64,000 bases of DNA from UBA7359 sp038142205 (GTDB taxonomy: Bacteria; Pseudomonadota; Gammaproteobacteria; Eutrophobiales; Eutrophobiaceae), in NCBI GenBank assembly GCA_038142205.1, contig JAYQJO010000001.1, forward strand, positions 1,612,001-1,676,000, in the 5' to 3' direction. Positions within the stretch are counted from its first letter, which is position 1; every line of letters begins with the position of its first letter. A model generated the notes under the pieces. The model was given only the letters and a program-made list of their open reading frames with translations, had not been told where the DNA came from and searched no databases. A program made the translations under genes and the position numbers. Below, piece by piece: positions 55,628-64,000 of this stretch.

Positions 55628-56017
55628 TTAAATCTTGCTTGAGCCACTACAAGGATATTTTTTATTCAATGCTTCAACAACCAGAACCTGAGCTTCGTCT
55701 TTTGAGCGCGAAGCTCTCGATCGTAAATACGCCATAACATTTTCAGTAGCCGTTTCTAAACGAACGACTTGTGGATCGATACAAAAAATAGGCGCGCTAC
55801 CATCAGCTTGTTGCAAACCCAACACCGTTTGAACCAAACCAAAAACATAGCGCATACAAAATTGATTTGGTGCACCGGGCATATAACCTTCGTCACAGTT
55901 TGAGAGTAATTCTCCGGCTGTTAACAATTCCGGCTCATCTTCTTCTGCAAATCCAGCACTGCTGTTTAACAAGCCCGCGCATAACAGGATAAATAAAACT
56001 TTCTTCAATGAGCTCAT
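55628..56017 (-). CDS. Rap1a/Tai-like secreted small protein
   Basis: A 129-residue protein with a signal peptide (LFILLCAGLLNSSAGFA) and a Rap1a/Tai-like pattern of four cysteines: LSNCDEG, QFCMRYVFGL, IFCIDPQ and KKYPCSGS, with the helix VMAYLRSRASRSKDEAQVLV. In Serratia the fold gives immunity to type VI effectors, but many homologues have no known link and no toxin is visible next to it. It is coupled to ttcA. Confidence 0.75.
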   Translation of the reverse strand: MSSLKKVLFILLCAGLLNSSAGFAEEDEPELLTAGELLSNCDEGYMPGAPNQFCMRYVFGLVQTVLGLQQADGSAPIFCIDPQVVRLETATENVMAYLRSRASRSKDEAQVLVVEALNKKYPCSGSSKI

Positions 56018-56151
56018 TTTTCTTCCTCTATAAAAGTTGCTTACAGTTTATCATTAAATTTAATGTAAATAATGCGAAATGATTTACTAGTGATTACGTT
56101 TATCTGATATCAGCAATGATGAAATCGTTCAGTTTTTTTAAACCATCCTGT

Positions 56152-56340
56152 TTAACCTTTAGCCATGGATATCAACAAAATAACGAAAAGAACGACCATT
56201 CCGATCGGTATTAACGCGCCTTGCCAATCCGGATTCTCTGCTTTTCGACTATCTTCCATGGCTTTTTTTGCACCTGGCCCAAAGAAAAATAATACAGCTA
56301 CTATTGCCATTGCAACCAGCGCTTGTTCCCAAACAGGCAT
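56152..56340 (-). CDS. Small two-TM membrane protein, unknown function
   Basis: A 62-residue protein with two TM helices (ALVAMAIVAVLFFFGPG and LIPIGMVVLFVILLISMA) joined by a charged loop (KKAMEDSRKAENPDWQG). Its composition and lack of low-complexity support coding. Similar short proteins are conserved in gammaproteobacteria. Confidence 0.7.
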   Translation of the reverse strand: MPVWEQALVAMAIVAVLFFFGPGAKKAMEDSRKAENPDWQGALIPIGMVVLFVILLISMAKG

Positions 56341-56471
56341 AATCGCGTAATCCTCTCTTTAATAAAAATTCTAGTATAACTTTGATTACAACTTAGGTCA
56401 CAAGCTATGTGTTTTTTGACTGTTTTTAGTGACCCTCATCTATTAGACTTAATAAATAATAAAAAATATGA

Positions 56472-58451
56472 ATGAATATGGAACACAGCGCACTCAATGA
56501 AGGCCTGACATTATTAGCATTATCTGTCTTTGCTGTCTGGATTTTAAAACGCATTAAATTATCGCCTATTTTAGGTTACCTGTTAGTGGGTACGGTGGTT
56601 GGACCCTATGCACTTGGCTGGCTACCCGAAGGTGACCACATCCAGCTTCTTGCTGAAATTGGCGTCGTATTTCTTCTCTTTATGATTGGTCTTGAGTTTT
56701 CTTTATCAAGATTAATTGCGATGAAATCAACCGTATTTGGTCTAGGCAGCATTCAGGTAATCATCTCTACTTTATCAGGAGGGACTATTGCCTGGCTAAC
56801 AGGGATTGAATGGCAAGGTGCTTTAGTTGTTGGTGGTGCTTTAGCGCTTTCTTCAACAGCCATTGTTGCAAAACAACTATCAGACCAACTCGAGATGCAA
56901 GCTCGACATGGGCAACTTGCTATCTCTATTTTGCTTTTCCAAGATCTTGCTGTCGTGCCTCTACTTGTTGTTATTCCTATATTGAGTACCACAACAGACC
57001 AATCCTTACTTACACCTTTGCTTATAGCGTTAACAAAAGGAATACTCGCTGTATTTATTATGTTTCAAGTTGGACGTTGGTTATTAAGACCTTTTTATCA
57101 CCTGGTTGCACGAACGCATTCTGCTGAAATTTTCACTTTAGCAACACTGTTAGTTTCCTTAACAGCGGCATGGTTAACAAACCAGTTAGGCCTTTCTCTT
57201 GCTTTAGGTGCTTTTTTAGCCGGCCTGATGCTAAGCGAAACAGAATACAAACACCAAATACAGACAGACATCAGGCCTTTTAGAGACGTGCTGATGGGAT
57301 TGTTTTTTATCAGTGTCGGCGCACAGCTCGATACTTCAATCATTATGCAGGAATGGTTCTGGATAGGTCTTTTAACAACAGGGCTAATTCTTGGTAAAGG
57401 AGCCGTAATAGTCATTTTAACCCGTCTTTTTTCCTATGAATTACCGGTTGCATTTAGAACAGGCCTGTTACTCGGACAAGCAGGTGAATTCAGTTTTGCT
57501 ATATTGGTTGTTGCGATCAGCAATCAATTAATCACGCTTCAGGAATCACAACCAATTATTGCTGCGACGCTATTGAGTATGCTAATTACACCCGTTTTGA
57601 TTCGTTACAACAGTAAAATAACCGAGACAGTATTCCGCGGTCATTATCAAAGTGGATTAAATACCCCGTCTAAAGAACTCTCTGCAATCAGCGAAACATT
57701 ATCTAACCATGTTTTAATTTGTGGTTTCGGTCGTATAGGACAAAACCTGGCAAACATTCTACGTGAAATGAAAATTCAATATGTTGCTCTGGATATGGAT
57801 CAAAGTCTGGTCAGGGAAGCTTGGGAAGCGGGAGAAAATGTTTATTACGGCGATAGCACGCATGCCGAAATATTGAAAAAGGCAGAAATTGCCAAAGCTA
57901 ATGCATTAATAATTACGTTTGATGATGCTCATATTGCAGAACATATCATTATCAGCGCGCGCTCAATCAATAAAGATGTTGCTATTATTGTCCGTAGTCA
58001 AGATGAACAGTACATGGATGTTTTGCACGATGCAGGTGCAAGCAATGTTGTTCCAGAAAGCTTTGAAGCCAGTATGATGTTGGCAATCCATGTATTACAA
58101 AACTTGGAAATTCCTACTGATCAATCAATGGCGTTTGTTGAACAGGCAAGAAAAGATGAGTATCGATTATTGCGAGGCTACTTCCGTGGTGAAACATCTC
58201 TAGGCCTAAATGAAATGTACGCTTTACACTTACATACAGCAATACTATTACCCGATAGTTATGCAGTTGGTAGGTCAATAGCCGATATTAAGTTTGAAGA
58301 ACTGAAGACAACATTAATAAAAGTGAGAAGAGGAAAAAACATAATAGAATCGTTTAATGAATCATTTCAATTTGAAACGGGTGATGCCATTGTCATTGAA
58401 GGAAAGAAAAAGAATGTTTTAAAGACAGAAAAAAAATTATTAACCGGATAA
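56472..58451 (+). CDS. Monovalent cation:proton antiporter-2 family (KefB-like) with RCK domains
   Basis: A 659-residue protein with a 12-TM exchanger domain (residues about 5-390), an RCK-N (TrkA-N) domain with the NAD-binding GFGRIGQNLANILREM (about 415-530) and an RCK-C domain at the end (about 570-655). KefB/C export K+ in exchange for protons and are controlled by glutathione adducts. Whether this one carries K+ or Na+ cannot be told. Confidence 0.92.
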   Translation: MNMEHSALNEGLTLLALSVFAVWILKRIKLSPILGYLLVGTVVGPYALGWLPEGDHIQLLAEIGVVFLLFMIGLEFSLSRLIAMKSTVFGLGSIQVIISTLSGGTIAWLTGIEWQGALVVGGALALSSTAIVAKQLSDQLEMQARHGQLAISILLFQDLAVVPLLVVIPILSTTTDQSLLTPLLIALTKGILAVFIMFQVGRWLLRPFYHLVARTHSAEIFTLATLLVSLTAAWLTNQLGLSLALGAFLAGLMLSETEYKHQIQTDIRPFRDVLMGLFFISVGAQLDTSIIMQEWFWIGLLTTGLILGKGAVIVILTRLFSYELPVAFRTGLLLGQAGEFSFAILVVAISNQLITLQESQPIIAATLLSMLITPVLIRYNSKITETVFRGHYQSGLNTPSKELSAISETLSNHVLICGFGRIGQNLANILREMKIQYVALDMDQSLVREAWEAGENVYYGDSTHAEILKKAEIAKANALIITFDDAHIAEHIIISARSINKDVAIIVRSQDEQYMDVLHDAGASNVVPESFEASMMLAIHVLQNLEIPTDQSMAFVEQARKDEYRLLRGYFRGETSLGLNEMYALHLHTAILLPDSYAVGRSIADIKFEELKTTLIKVRRGKNIIESFNESFQFETGDAIVIEGKKKNVLKTEKKLLTG

Positions 58452-58480
58452 AATCAAAGTGCCCTACCCGATATAACTTA

Positions 58481-58810
58481 CTAGTTATGGTTATCAGTTT
58501 TTTCCACTTCATTATTAACACGAACAACAATAATTGAATCACGATAAAAGTCTGAATACCTCGGTACACGTACTTTTACTGCCGCTTTTTCACCGCCTCT
58601 ACCATCTTCATAAATAACAACATCTTCTTTATTAAGATAACGAGAACGAAATTTCATTTTTCCATCTTCAAATATATATAAAACATCTACCGGTTTTTCA
58701 TTAACACGGGTTACATCGACTTCATTATATTTATCAGGAGTAGTATTGCATGCTGAAGTGAAAATAAAAGCAATGATCGCGAAAGATAAATTTAGCAGGT
58801 TTGCACTCAT
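58481..58810 (-). CDS. Putative lipoprotein, unknown function
   Basis: About 109 residues with a signal peptide and lipobox (FTSAC). The mature part has a beta-rich look (KPVDVLYIFEDGKMKFRSRY, VVIYEDGRGGEKAAVKVRVP). The ATG at 58810 is preferred to the GTG at 58819. It lies 134 bp after the export operon on the same strand and could be a lipid-anchored accessory protein. Confidence 0.65.
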   Translation of the reverse strand: MSANLLNLSFAIIAFIFTSACNTTPDKYNEVDVTRVNEKPVDVLYIFEDGKMKFRSRYLNKEDVVIYEDGRGGEKAAVKVRVPRYSDFYRDSIIVVRVNNEVEKTDNHN

Positions 58811-58944
58811 ATAATTCACATTTAGTTATATCATTAACTAAACTATATGGTAAAACTAAAGTTTTGATGTGATCTGATTCACATAAATTAAAGGATAGAT
58901 ATGAAGCCTATCCCATTTTATGAAATAAACTTCAGAAAAATTAA

Positions 58945-61074
58945 TTAAAAGCCAGATTCCCTTACAAGAACAGAAACAATCACTTTATAAAAACGTTTAA
59001 TAAAACTTTCTGCTTCACCTTGAATATGAACTACGCCTCGGATAACTTGATTTACCTTTACATCTTCAACAGCACTAACTGAAAAACGGACTTTAAATGC
59101 AGACTTATCAGGTACAAGCTGTTGGTTTTCATTAAAGTGAACAGGAATTTTACCGCCATATATTGAGCCAAGAGCTGGTAATTCGAGTATTTTTAAATTA
59201 GCCATTTCAATATCTAAAACAAAAGACCAGATACTATCTAGTTGTGGATTATCAGGAATAAATTTTGCTGGAGCTAACTTTTCTATTCGTGCTAATACTT
59301 CTTCAGTTATCACACCTTCAATTACGGGTTTATCTGTTTGAGCAATCGTAGCAAGTGGTAATGATGGATTGACCCATCTGTTTTTGTGTAATGATTCTTG
59401 CGTATCAAAGATGACACCATCAATTGGCGCCCGTATCAAAAACCGGCTTTGTTTTTCATATAAACCGTCCAGTTTTGACCGTTGTTCTTGTAATTGTTGA
59501 ACGATTATTTGAATATTTGATAGCTCTTCTGAACTAGCAGCGATACGTTTAGCTTGTAAGCGTAAAATATCAATTTGTTTTTGCGTACTTTCTATCTCAA
59601 ATTCTAATTCAGGTGATGTTAATTTAAGCAAAATATCACCCTTCCTAACACTACTACCTTTCTCCATCAGGTTATTTTGAATATAACCTGGTGATGTAGT
59701 ATATAAAGTAGTCTTTTCTTGACTATGATAGACCGCTGGAACACTGATTGAAGTATTCCATGGATAAATAAGCGTAATAATAAACAATAAAAAAATTGTC
59801 GCCGTAAAGTAAAAACGTCGACTTCTTACAATTTTACTTTTCATCTCCCACCAACCTTGCATAAGTTTAATAACGGGTAAAACAATGAACCAAATAATTT
59901 CTATTAAAAATAATATAACGCCTAACAATTTAAAGAACATATAATAGACTAATAATGCGATACCAATAAAAAGAAAAAAACGATAAATAGCAACGGCAAA
60001 AGCATACACATAAAGCTTTCTAATCATTTTTGCCGGCAATGCTTCCGGTGGCTTCAATCCTAAGCCAAATAACAACTCAGTTAAGCGCCACTTACCTATA
60101 TCAAAACTTCTTTTTTGGAGATTTTGAATGCCTAATAAATCTGACAAAATATAATAACCATCGAAGCGCATTAAGAAGTTCAAATTTATTGCTAATGACA
60201 TAATCCAACTAGTAGTAGCTAATAAAAATGCTGCACTTTTCAAGACACCATCAGGTAGGAAGGCCCAACAGAAAGTAGCTATGCAAGCAACATAGAATTC
60301 TATTGTCATACCAGCAGCACCAACATGAACTCTTTCTTTTGGAGACTTTATTTTCCACGTATCAGAGGTATCAGTGTATAAAATAGGAAACATAACCAAA
60401 AACGCAACTCCCATTGTAGGGACTTTACAACCGTATCTAACAGCTGTGTAAGCATGTGCTAGTTCATGTAATATTTTAATAAAGACAAGAGAGATGAAAT
60501 AAAATATCAACCCCTGTAAATTAAAGAAATGTAAAAATGTAGATGTAAAACTATCCCATTGTCTTCCTACGATATACAACCCAAGTAACCCAAGAAGAGC
60601 AATAAAGCTGGTAGTGGTGATTGAAAACACAGGTTCAACATAAACCAATGTGCGCCTTAAAAATTGAGTAGGTTTGACTAATGGAATTTTTATAAATAAA
60701 TAATTATGAATTAACCACATTATGAAACTTGGCTTACTGGCCAAATACTGTTCATAATAATCACTACTAGAACCAGAAGCAGGGTCAAGTGTTAAACTAT
60801 TCGCATAAAGAAATTCCAATAACGCTTGTATTTCTTCATTATCAACATCAAGTGCTGACTCTATTTTCAAGCGTTCAATTAATAAACTAGCTTTACCCAA
60901 CGTCCATCTTGATAATAATTGAAACGCTAACCAACCAATTGAAAAGTATTTATTACGTGCAGAATCAACAATAACCCAGCTTGGTGATCCATCAAGAGAA
61001 ACAGGGCCCTCGATAAGATGAAGGTCGTTTCTTAAAACAGGTAAATCAAAGTCGTCAGATGCAACTTCGCTCAT
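58945..61074 (-). CDS. PqqD-like domain / M50 protease / HlyD adaptor fusion
   Basis: A 709-residue inner-membrane protein. Residues about 25-95 look like a PqqD/RiPP-recognition winged helix (WVIVDSARNKYFSIGWLAFQ, then helices to LEFLYANSLTL). Residues about 130-430 are a multi-TM M50 domain with HELAHAYTAVRYG and FDGYYILSDLLG. After one TM (YFTATIFLLFIITLIYPW) the rest is a HlyD/lipoyl-barrel adaptor. The fusion joins peptide recognition, membrane proteolysis and export. Its ATG overlaps the stop of the GAF-HlyD gene (ATGA). Confidence 0.88.
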   Translation of the reverse strand: MSEVASDDFDLPVLRNDLHLIEGPVSLDGSPSWVIVDSARNKYFSIGWLAFQLLSRWTLGKASLLIERLKIESALDVDNEEIQALLEFLYANSLTLDPASGSSSDYYEQYLASKPSFIMWLIHNYLFIKIPLVKPTQFLRRTLVYVEPVFSITTTSFIALLGLLGLYIVGRQWDSFTSTFLHFFNLQGLIFYFISLVFIKILHELAHAYTAVRYGCKVPTMGVAFLVMFPILYTDTSDTWKIKSPKERVHVGAAGMTIEFYVACIATFCWAFLPDGVLKSAAFLLATTSWIMSLAINLNFLMRFDGYYILSDLLGIQNLQKRSFDIGKWRLTELLFGLGLKPPEALPAKMIRKLYVYAFAVAIYRFFLFIGIALLVYYMFFKLLGVILFLIEIIWFIVLPVIKLMQGWWEMKSKIVRSRRFYFTATIFLLFIITLIYPWNTSISVPAVYHSQEKTTLYTTSPGYIQNNLMEKGSSVRKGDILLKLTSPELEFEIESTQKQIDILRLQAKRIAASSEELSNIQIIVQQLQEQRSKLDGLYEKQSRFLIRAPIDGVIFDTQESLHKNRWVNPSLPLATIAQTDKPVIEGVITEEVLARIEKLAPAKFIPDNPQLDSIWSFVLDIEMANLKILELPALGSIYGGKIPVHFNENQQLVPDKSAFKVRFSVSAVEDVKVNQVIRGVVHIQGEAESFIKRFYKVIVSVLVRESGF

Positions 61075-62450
61075 ATACCTAGGAACTGGCGTACATACGA
61101 GATAGGTTTTCTAAATAAATAGAAAAAGAGTGACACACGTTCACCATATATTTTCGCTGTACCTTGCAAACCTATCCGTAAATTATTTTCTTGCTCTGCA
61201 TTATAAAATTTTGCATAAACGCGGTATGAAAGGGTATCTTGATTATATTTCTCAGCCATATAACTTGTAGAATCAACAGTGGCGTCAATAGGATTCAACG
61301 GATCAGAATCAAGAAAAACTTCAACTTCAGCCCCTTCTTTTAAGACAATTGCGTCTGCAATCGACAAGCTCACTTTCAGTTGCACTTTATCAGTATCGGC
61401 AATTTCCATTACTCTTTCGCCAACCTGAATCGGTTTTCCTATCCAATCTGATTTATCAGAGTAAATCAGCAAACCTGATTTTTCGGCTTTGACCGTAACT
61501 TTATCAAGCATCTCTTTCGCAAACTCAAGTTTGCTTTTCTGTAATTCTGTCTGTGCTTTTAATAGTGAGACCTGTGCTTTACTTTTCGCGTCTTTAAATG
61601 AACCTTGAGCAGCTTTACGATATTCTGCTTCAGCAACAGCTAATGTTTTTTCAGTCACATTATATTCATTACGTAAATTTGTATCTTCATATATAAATAA
61701 TGTTTCACCTTCCATAACTCGAGAATTTGGAGAAAATTTTATATCTGATATAACACCATCCATCGTCGAGCTTACTACAGTCGGTTCAATCGCAATAATT
61801 TCTGCAGGCGCTAAAGCAGATAACTTAACTGGTTTTATAAAGACCATTAAAAGAAAAACGACAATAACCCATGCGGCTAATGTTACAGATGTTGGTCGAT
61901 GATATAAGGTGCGCTTACTTGTTATTGCAACATGAGCATGTCCGTAAGTTTCACCTAGACGCTTTAATAATGGCAATTCATTTTCTTTCCAAGGCGTTTC
62001 TCTGCTCATCCACATTCCACCGATGAATGTACCATCAGGTAACTTCATTGGTGTCCATAAAACAAATGGTAAAGAAAACTCATTCCAGCCTTCTTTTAAT
62101 TCTTCAGGGCATGAAGCAAGATCTATCAACCTTTGGCTTGAAATTGTTTCACTAGTGAAGATTTTATCGACTACTTTCTCAAGCCAATGAGCAAACGGGG
62201 CATTACTTTCAATGACAGCAATACTTGAAGCAGTCACCAGTTTACAATCGCGTTTAATAGGATGTTCAGATATAAATAAATACGCTTGTCGATAAGGTAC
62301 AAGTCGTCTGGTTTCATTAGCAATCATAAATTGCAATGCTTCTGCAGATGTAGCAGCACGTGCCATCGACTCTAGCTGCAAGAGATTGGATACTGCAGTA
62401 ATATCAGGGCTTGTTGTCTTAACTTGTTCTGTTTGTTGGTTATCAGTCAT
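61071..62450 (-). CDS. GAF-like domain / HlyD adaptor protein
   Basis: A 459-residue protein. Residues about 20-180 resemble a GAF sensor domain (SMARAATSAEALQFMIANET, RQAYLFISEH), then one TM (TLAAWVIVVFLLMVFI) and a HlyD-type adaptor with lipoyl half motifs (IIAIEPTVVSSTMDGVISDI and TVKAEKSGLLIYSD). It lies between the RND-type adaptor and the M50-HlyD fusion and would be the second inner-membrane subunit of the exporter. Confidence 0.87.
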   Translation of the reverse strand: MTDNQQTEQVKTTSPDITAVSNLLQLESMARAATSAEALQFMIANETRRLVPYRQAYLFISEHPIKRDCKLVTASSIAVIESNAPFAHWLEKVVDKIFTSETISSQRLIDLASCPEELKEGWNEFSLPFVLWTPMKLPDGTFIGGMWMSRETPWKENELPLLKRLGETYGHAHVAITSKRTLYHRPTSVTLAAWVIVVFLLMVFIKPVKLSALAPAEIIAIEPTVVSSTMDGVISDIKFSPNSRVMEGETLFIYEDTNLRNEYNVTEKTLAVAEAEYRKAAQGSFKDAKSKAQVSLLKAQTELQKSKLEFAKEMLDKVTVKAEKSGLLIYSDKSDWIGKPIQVGERVMEIADTDKVQLKVSLSIADAIVLKEGAEVEVFLDSDPLNPIDATVDSTSYMAEKYNQDTLSYRVYAKFYNAEQENNLRIGLQGTAKIYGERVSLFFYLFRKPISYVRQFLGI

Positions 62451-62458
62451 GATTAAAC

Positions 62459-63229
62459 TTAGTTTTGTTGTTTAAATAGTGCTGTACCACTCATACCAGA
62501 CAAAACACCTGTCAATTGTTGATCATCAAACTTACCTATTAACTTTATTGTTTGACTAACCGGATCAACAACCGCTCCCATTTTACTTACCTTTGCATCC
62601 AGTGTTTTTCCTGTTTCATCAACCTGGAAAGCAAAAGCTTCTCCAACTGTTAACCAATGCAACCAGTTTGATGGCACAATCAACTCTATTTCCAAGTTCT
62701 TGTCATTAAGTATAGAAAGAATTTCTTTATCTGCGGGTACTCTTTCATGTTCATTAACAGCAAGCTCAATTACTCTACCATCATATGGTGCTTTTATCTT
62801 ACATTGATTCACTCGTATCGCACGCATAGTCCTTTCAGCTCTAGCCATTTCAACTTCTGACTTGGATATATCAACATCAATATCACTTATTGCATTTAAA
62901 GCGAGTAACTGTTTATTATTTTCGTAAACTTTTTGCTTTGATTTATATGCTGCTTCGGCAGAAGCCATATCAGCACGATAAAAAGAACAGTCAAAACTTA
63001 CTAGTAATTCACCTTTTTTGAAAACTTCACCTGATTTGAAAGATATACTATTAATTTTACCTGAGATTTCACTGGATATAATCGCTTTTTCTACCGGCTT
63101 TATCAGACCACGAACATTGTCAGCAACAATTCCATTCGAAAATAAATCTTCATCTACGGCATTAACTTTTGAAAAAACGAATAATGCATTAAAGGCTAAT
63201 ACAAAGAACACTGATTTAATTACCCTCAT
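62459..63229 (-). CDS. Periplasmic adaptor subunit (HlyD/RND type)
   Basis: About 256 residues: a signal peptide (VIKSVFFVLAFNALFVFSKV), lipoyl half motifs (ISSEISGKINSISFKSGEVF, CKIKAPYDGRVIEL), a short alpha hairpin and a beta-barrel domain. GAGGG lies before the ATG at 63229, which is preferred to the GTG at 63244. The gene follows the TolC-like gene and may bridge the inner-membrane parts to the channel. Confidence 0.87.
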   Translation of the reverse strand: MRVIKSVFFVLAFNALFVFSKVNAVDEDLFSNGIVADNVRGLIKPVEKAIISSEISGKINSISFKSGEVFKKGELLVSFDCSFYRADMASAEAAYKSKQKVYENNKQLLALNAISDIDVDISKSEVEMARAERTMRAIRVNQCKIKAPYDGRVIELAVNEHERVPADKEILSILNDKNLEIELIVPSNWLHWLTVGEAFAFQVDETGKTLDAKVSKMGAVVDPVSQTIKLIGKFDDQQLTGVLSGMSGTALFKQQN

Positions 63230-63233
63230 CTTA

Positions 63234-64000
63234 TTAACCCTCACCTAAATCAACTTTCATCGAAAATAATTGTTCATGTAATGACAAACCATCAAAATAC
63301 TTCATTATAGAATTCGTTAATGACTCTACACTACCCGTATCTGTATTGATTGGAAAAGGATCAACACCAATAGCAGCGAATATGCTGGCATACGCATTTT
63401 CAACATCTGAAAAAGCTATATCATATTTAATTTCCGCCACCATCATATTCATTTGTTCCCTGATTAATGATTGTTCTGTCACAGTATTAGCACTCACGCC
63501 TGATTCTAATTGCTCAAGAATTTTTCGTTGAGTTAAAAAGTAGTCAGCTGCTGTTCTGTATTCCCTTTGTGAATGTTCATATTGAGCCATGCTGACATGC
63601 ACTTGTGTCATGACCGCCATACTCAATGCTAAACGTCTTGCTTCAAGCACTTTTGCTTTTGCCTCAATACTCCTATTCGTATCCGGCAGCTTAAAAATAT
63701 TTAACAAATTCCAACTTACTTGAGCCCCATAAGTGAGCCAGTTATTGTGAAAAAGAAAAGTATTAGTGCTGTGACTTTTACCTAAATTAAGATCGAGACC
63801 AGGCATTAAATTTAGAATTGCTGCTTTCGCTTCTTGTCGATTGATTCGCTCTTCATAAGAAGTCACTCTGATTTCAGGCCTATTTTCTAAAGCCAGTTGT
63901 TCCATCATTTCAGGAGAAATATCGACTTTATTAATGACATCTGATCTATCTGGGATAACGAGCTCATATTTTTCTCCTGGTCTTAAATTCATTAAAGCAG
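63234..64000 (-). CDS. TolC-family outer-membrane channel, 5' end outside the window
   Basis: The frame stays open to the right edge. The visible part has TolC-like coiled-coil helices (NRPEIRVTSYEERINRQEAK, and LSMAVMTQVHVSMAQYEHSQ), the NLMPGLDLNLGKSHS turn typical of the beta strand start, and ends with VDLGEG. It is the first of the export genes within the window. Confidence 0.85.
   Translation of the reverse strand, partial: ALMNLRPGEKYELVIPDRSDVINKVDISPEMMEQLALENRPEIRVTSYEERINRQEAKAAILNLMPGLDLNLGKSHSTNTFLFHNNWLTYGAQVSWNLLNIFKLPDTNRSIEAKAKVLEARRLALSMAVMTQVHVSMAQYEHSQREYRTAADYFLTQRKILEQLESGVSANTVTEQSLIREQMNMMVAEIKYDIAFSDVENAYASIFAAIGVDPFPINTDTGSVESLTNSIMKYFDGLSLHEQLFSMKVDLGEG

Noticed and set aside
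55628..56017. Type VI immunity gene
   Set aside because: The fold fits Rap1a/Tai, but no effector or T6SS gene is nearby and it is coupled to ttcA, so immunity is not claimed.

Overview
The window is AT-rich chromosomal DNA from a gammaproteobacterium, probably marine. The main pointers are a one-piece tmRNA whose tag reads ANEDNYALAA, a RatA/RnfH pair, BamE, a Fur of the type with a single cysteine in the metal loop, an AddAB-type nuclease pair, and a complete 'proteobacterial dedicated sortase' cluster, which is known mainly from marine proteobacteria. A formaldehyde-activating-enzyme homologue hints at C1 metabolism but lacks the expected catalytic histidine, so it does not prove methylotrophy. 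No rRNA, tRNA, CRISPR array or intact IS element was seen.

Layout. 1-3775: end of an RND efflux operon (adaptor and pump). 3835-7023: housekeeping genes fur, bamE, rnfH, ratA and a Na+-dependent transporter. 7343-9406: a frameshifted HDOD gene, smpB and tmRNA. 9606-12451: a PAS-GAF-GGDEF diguanylate cyclase, a cupredoxin-like protein and a frameshifted DUF2189 membrane protein behind a perfect FNR-type box. 12854-14432: a small winged-helix-like gene followed by a broken membrane-anchored HExxH protease. 14462-21887 (minus strand): a tightly coupled operon of addB-like (broken), addA-like, DUF2835, HugZ-like and a pilin-like gene with an internal amber stop. 22026-30510: egtD, a zinc-ribbon membrane protein, an EndA-like nuclease with an altered catalytic residue, broken mltF, a Sel1-repeat protein, srkA and an ABC exporter. 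30865-37179: accessory and housekeeping mix with several gene remnants (AraC, ApbE, a small ORF), a VanY-like peptidase, DUF3301, YajQ and a PHP phosphoesterase. 37176-42902: an unknown secreted protein, the Fae-like protein, a cNMP/rhodanese/coiled-coil protein, a membrane protein and a GcvT remnant. 43086-51068: the dedicated sortase system (histidine kinase and regulator on minus; OmpA-like, vWA target, sortase and a YyaL-like protein on plus). 51294-58451: an EamA transporter, two MscS channels, an M50 protease, ttcA, a Rap1a-like protein and a CPA2 antiporter. 58481-64000 (minus): an export operon made of a TolC-like channel, an adaptor, a GAF-HlyD protein and a PqqD-like/M50/HlyD fusion.

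Two themes stand out. First, at least six genes carry one-base frameshifts at short homopolymers, and two or three more carry an in-frame stop whose downstream sequence is still well preserved. This means either systematic assembly error or a genome in active decay; the truncated ApbE, GcvT and AraC remnants are real decay whatever the sequencing quality. Second, the most unusual systems are the right-hand export operon, where a peptide-recognition-like domain, a membrane protease and an adaptor are fused and no ABC ATPase is visible inside the window, and the sortase cluster, whose kinase and regulator genes are separated by a GC-richer, hairpin-rich element of about 180 bp.
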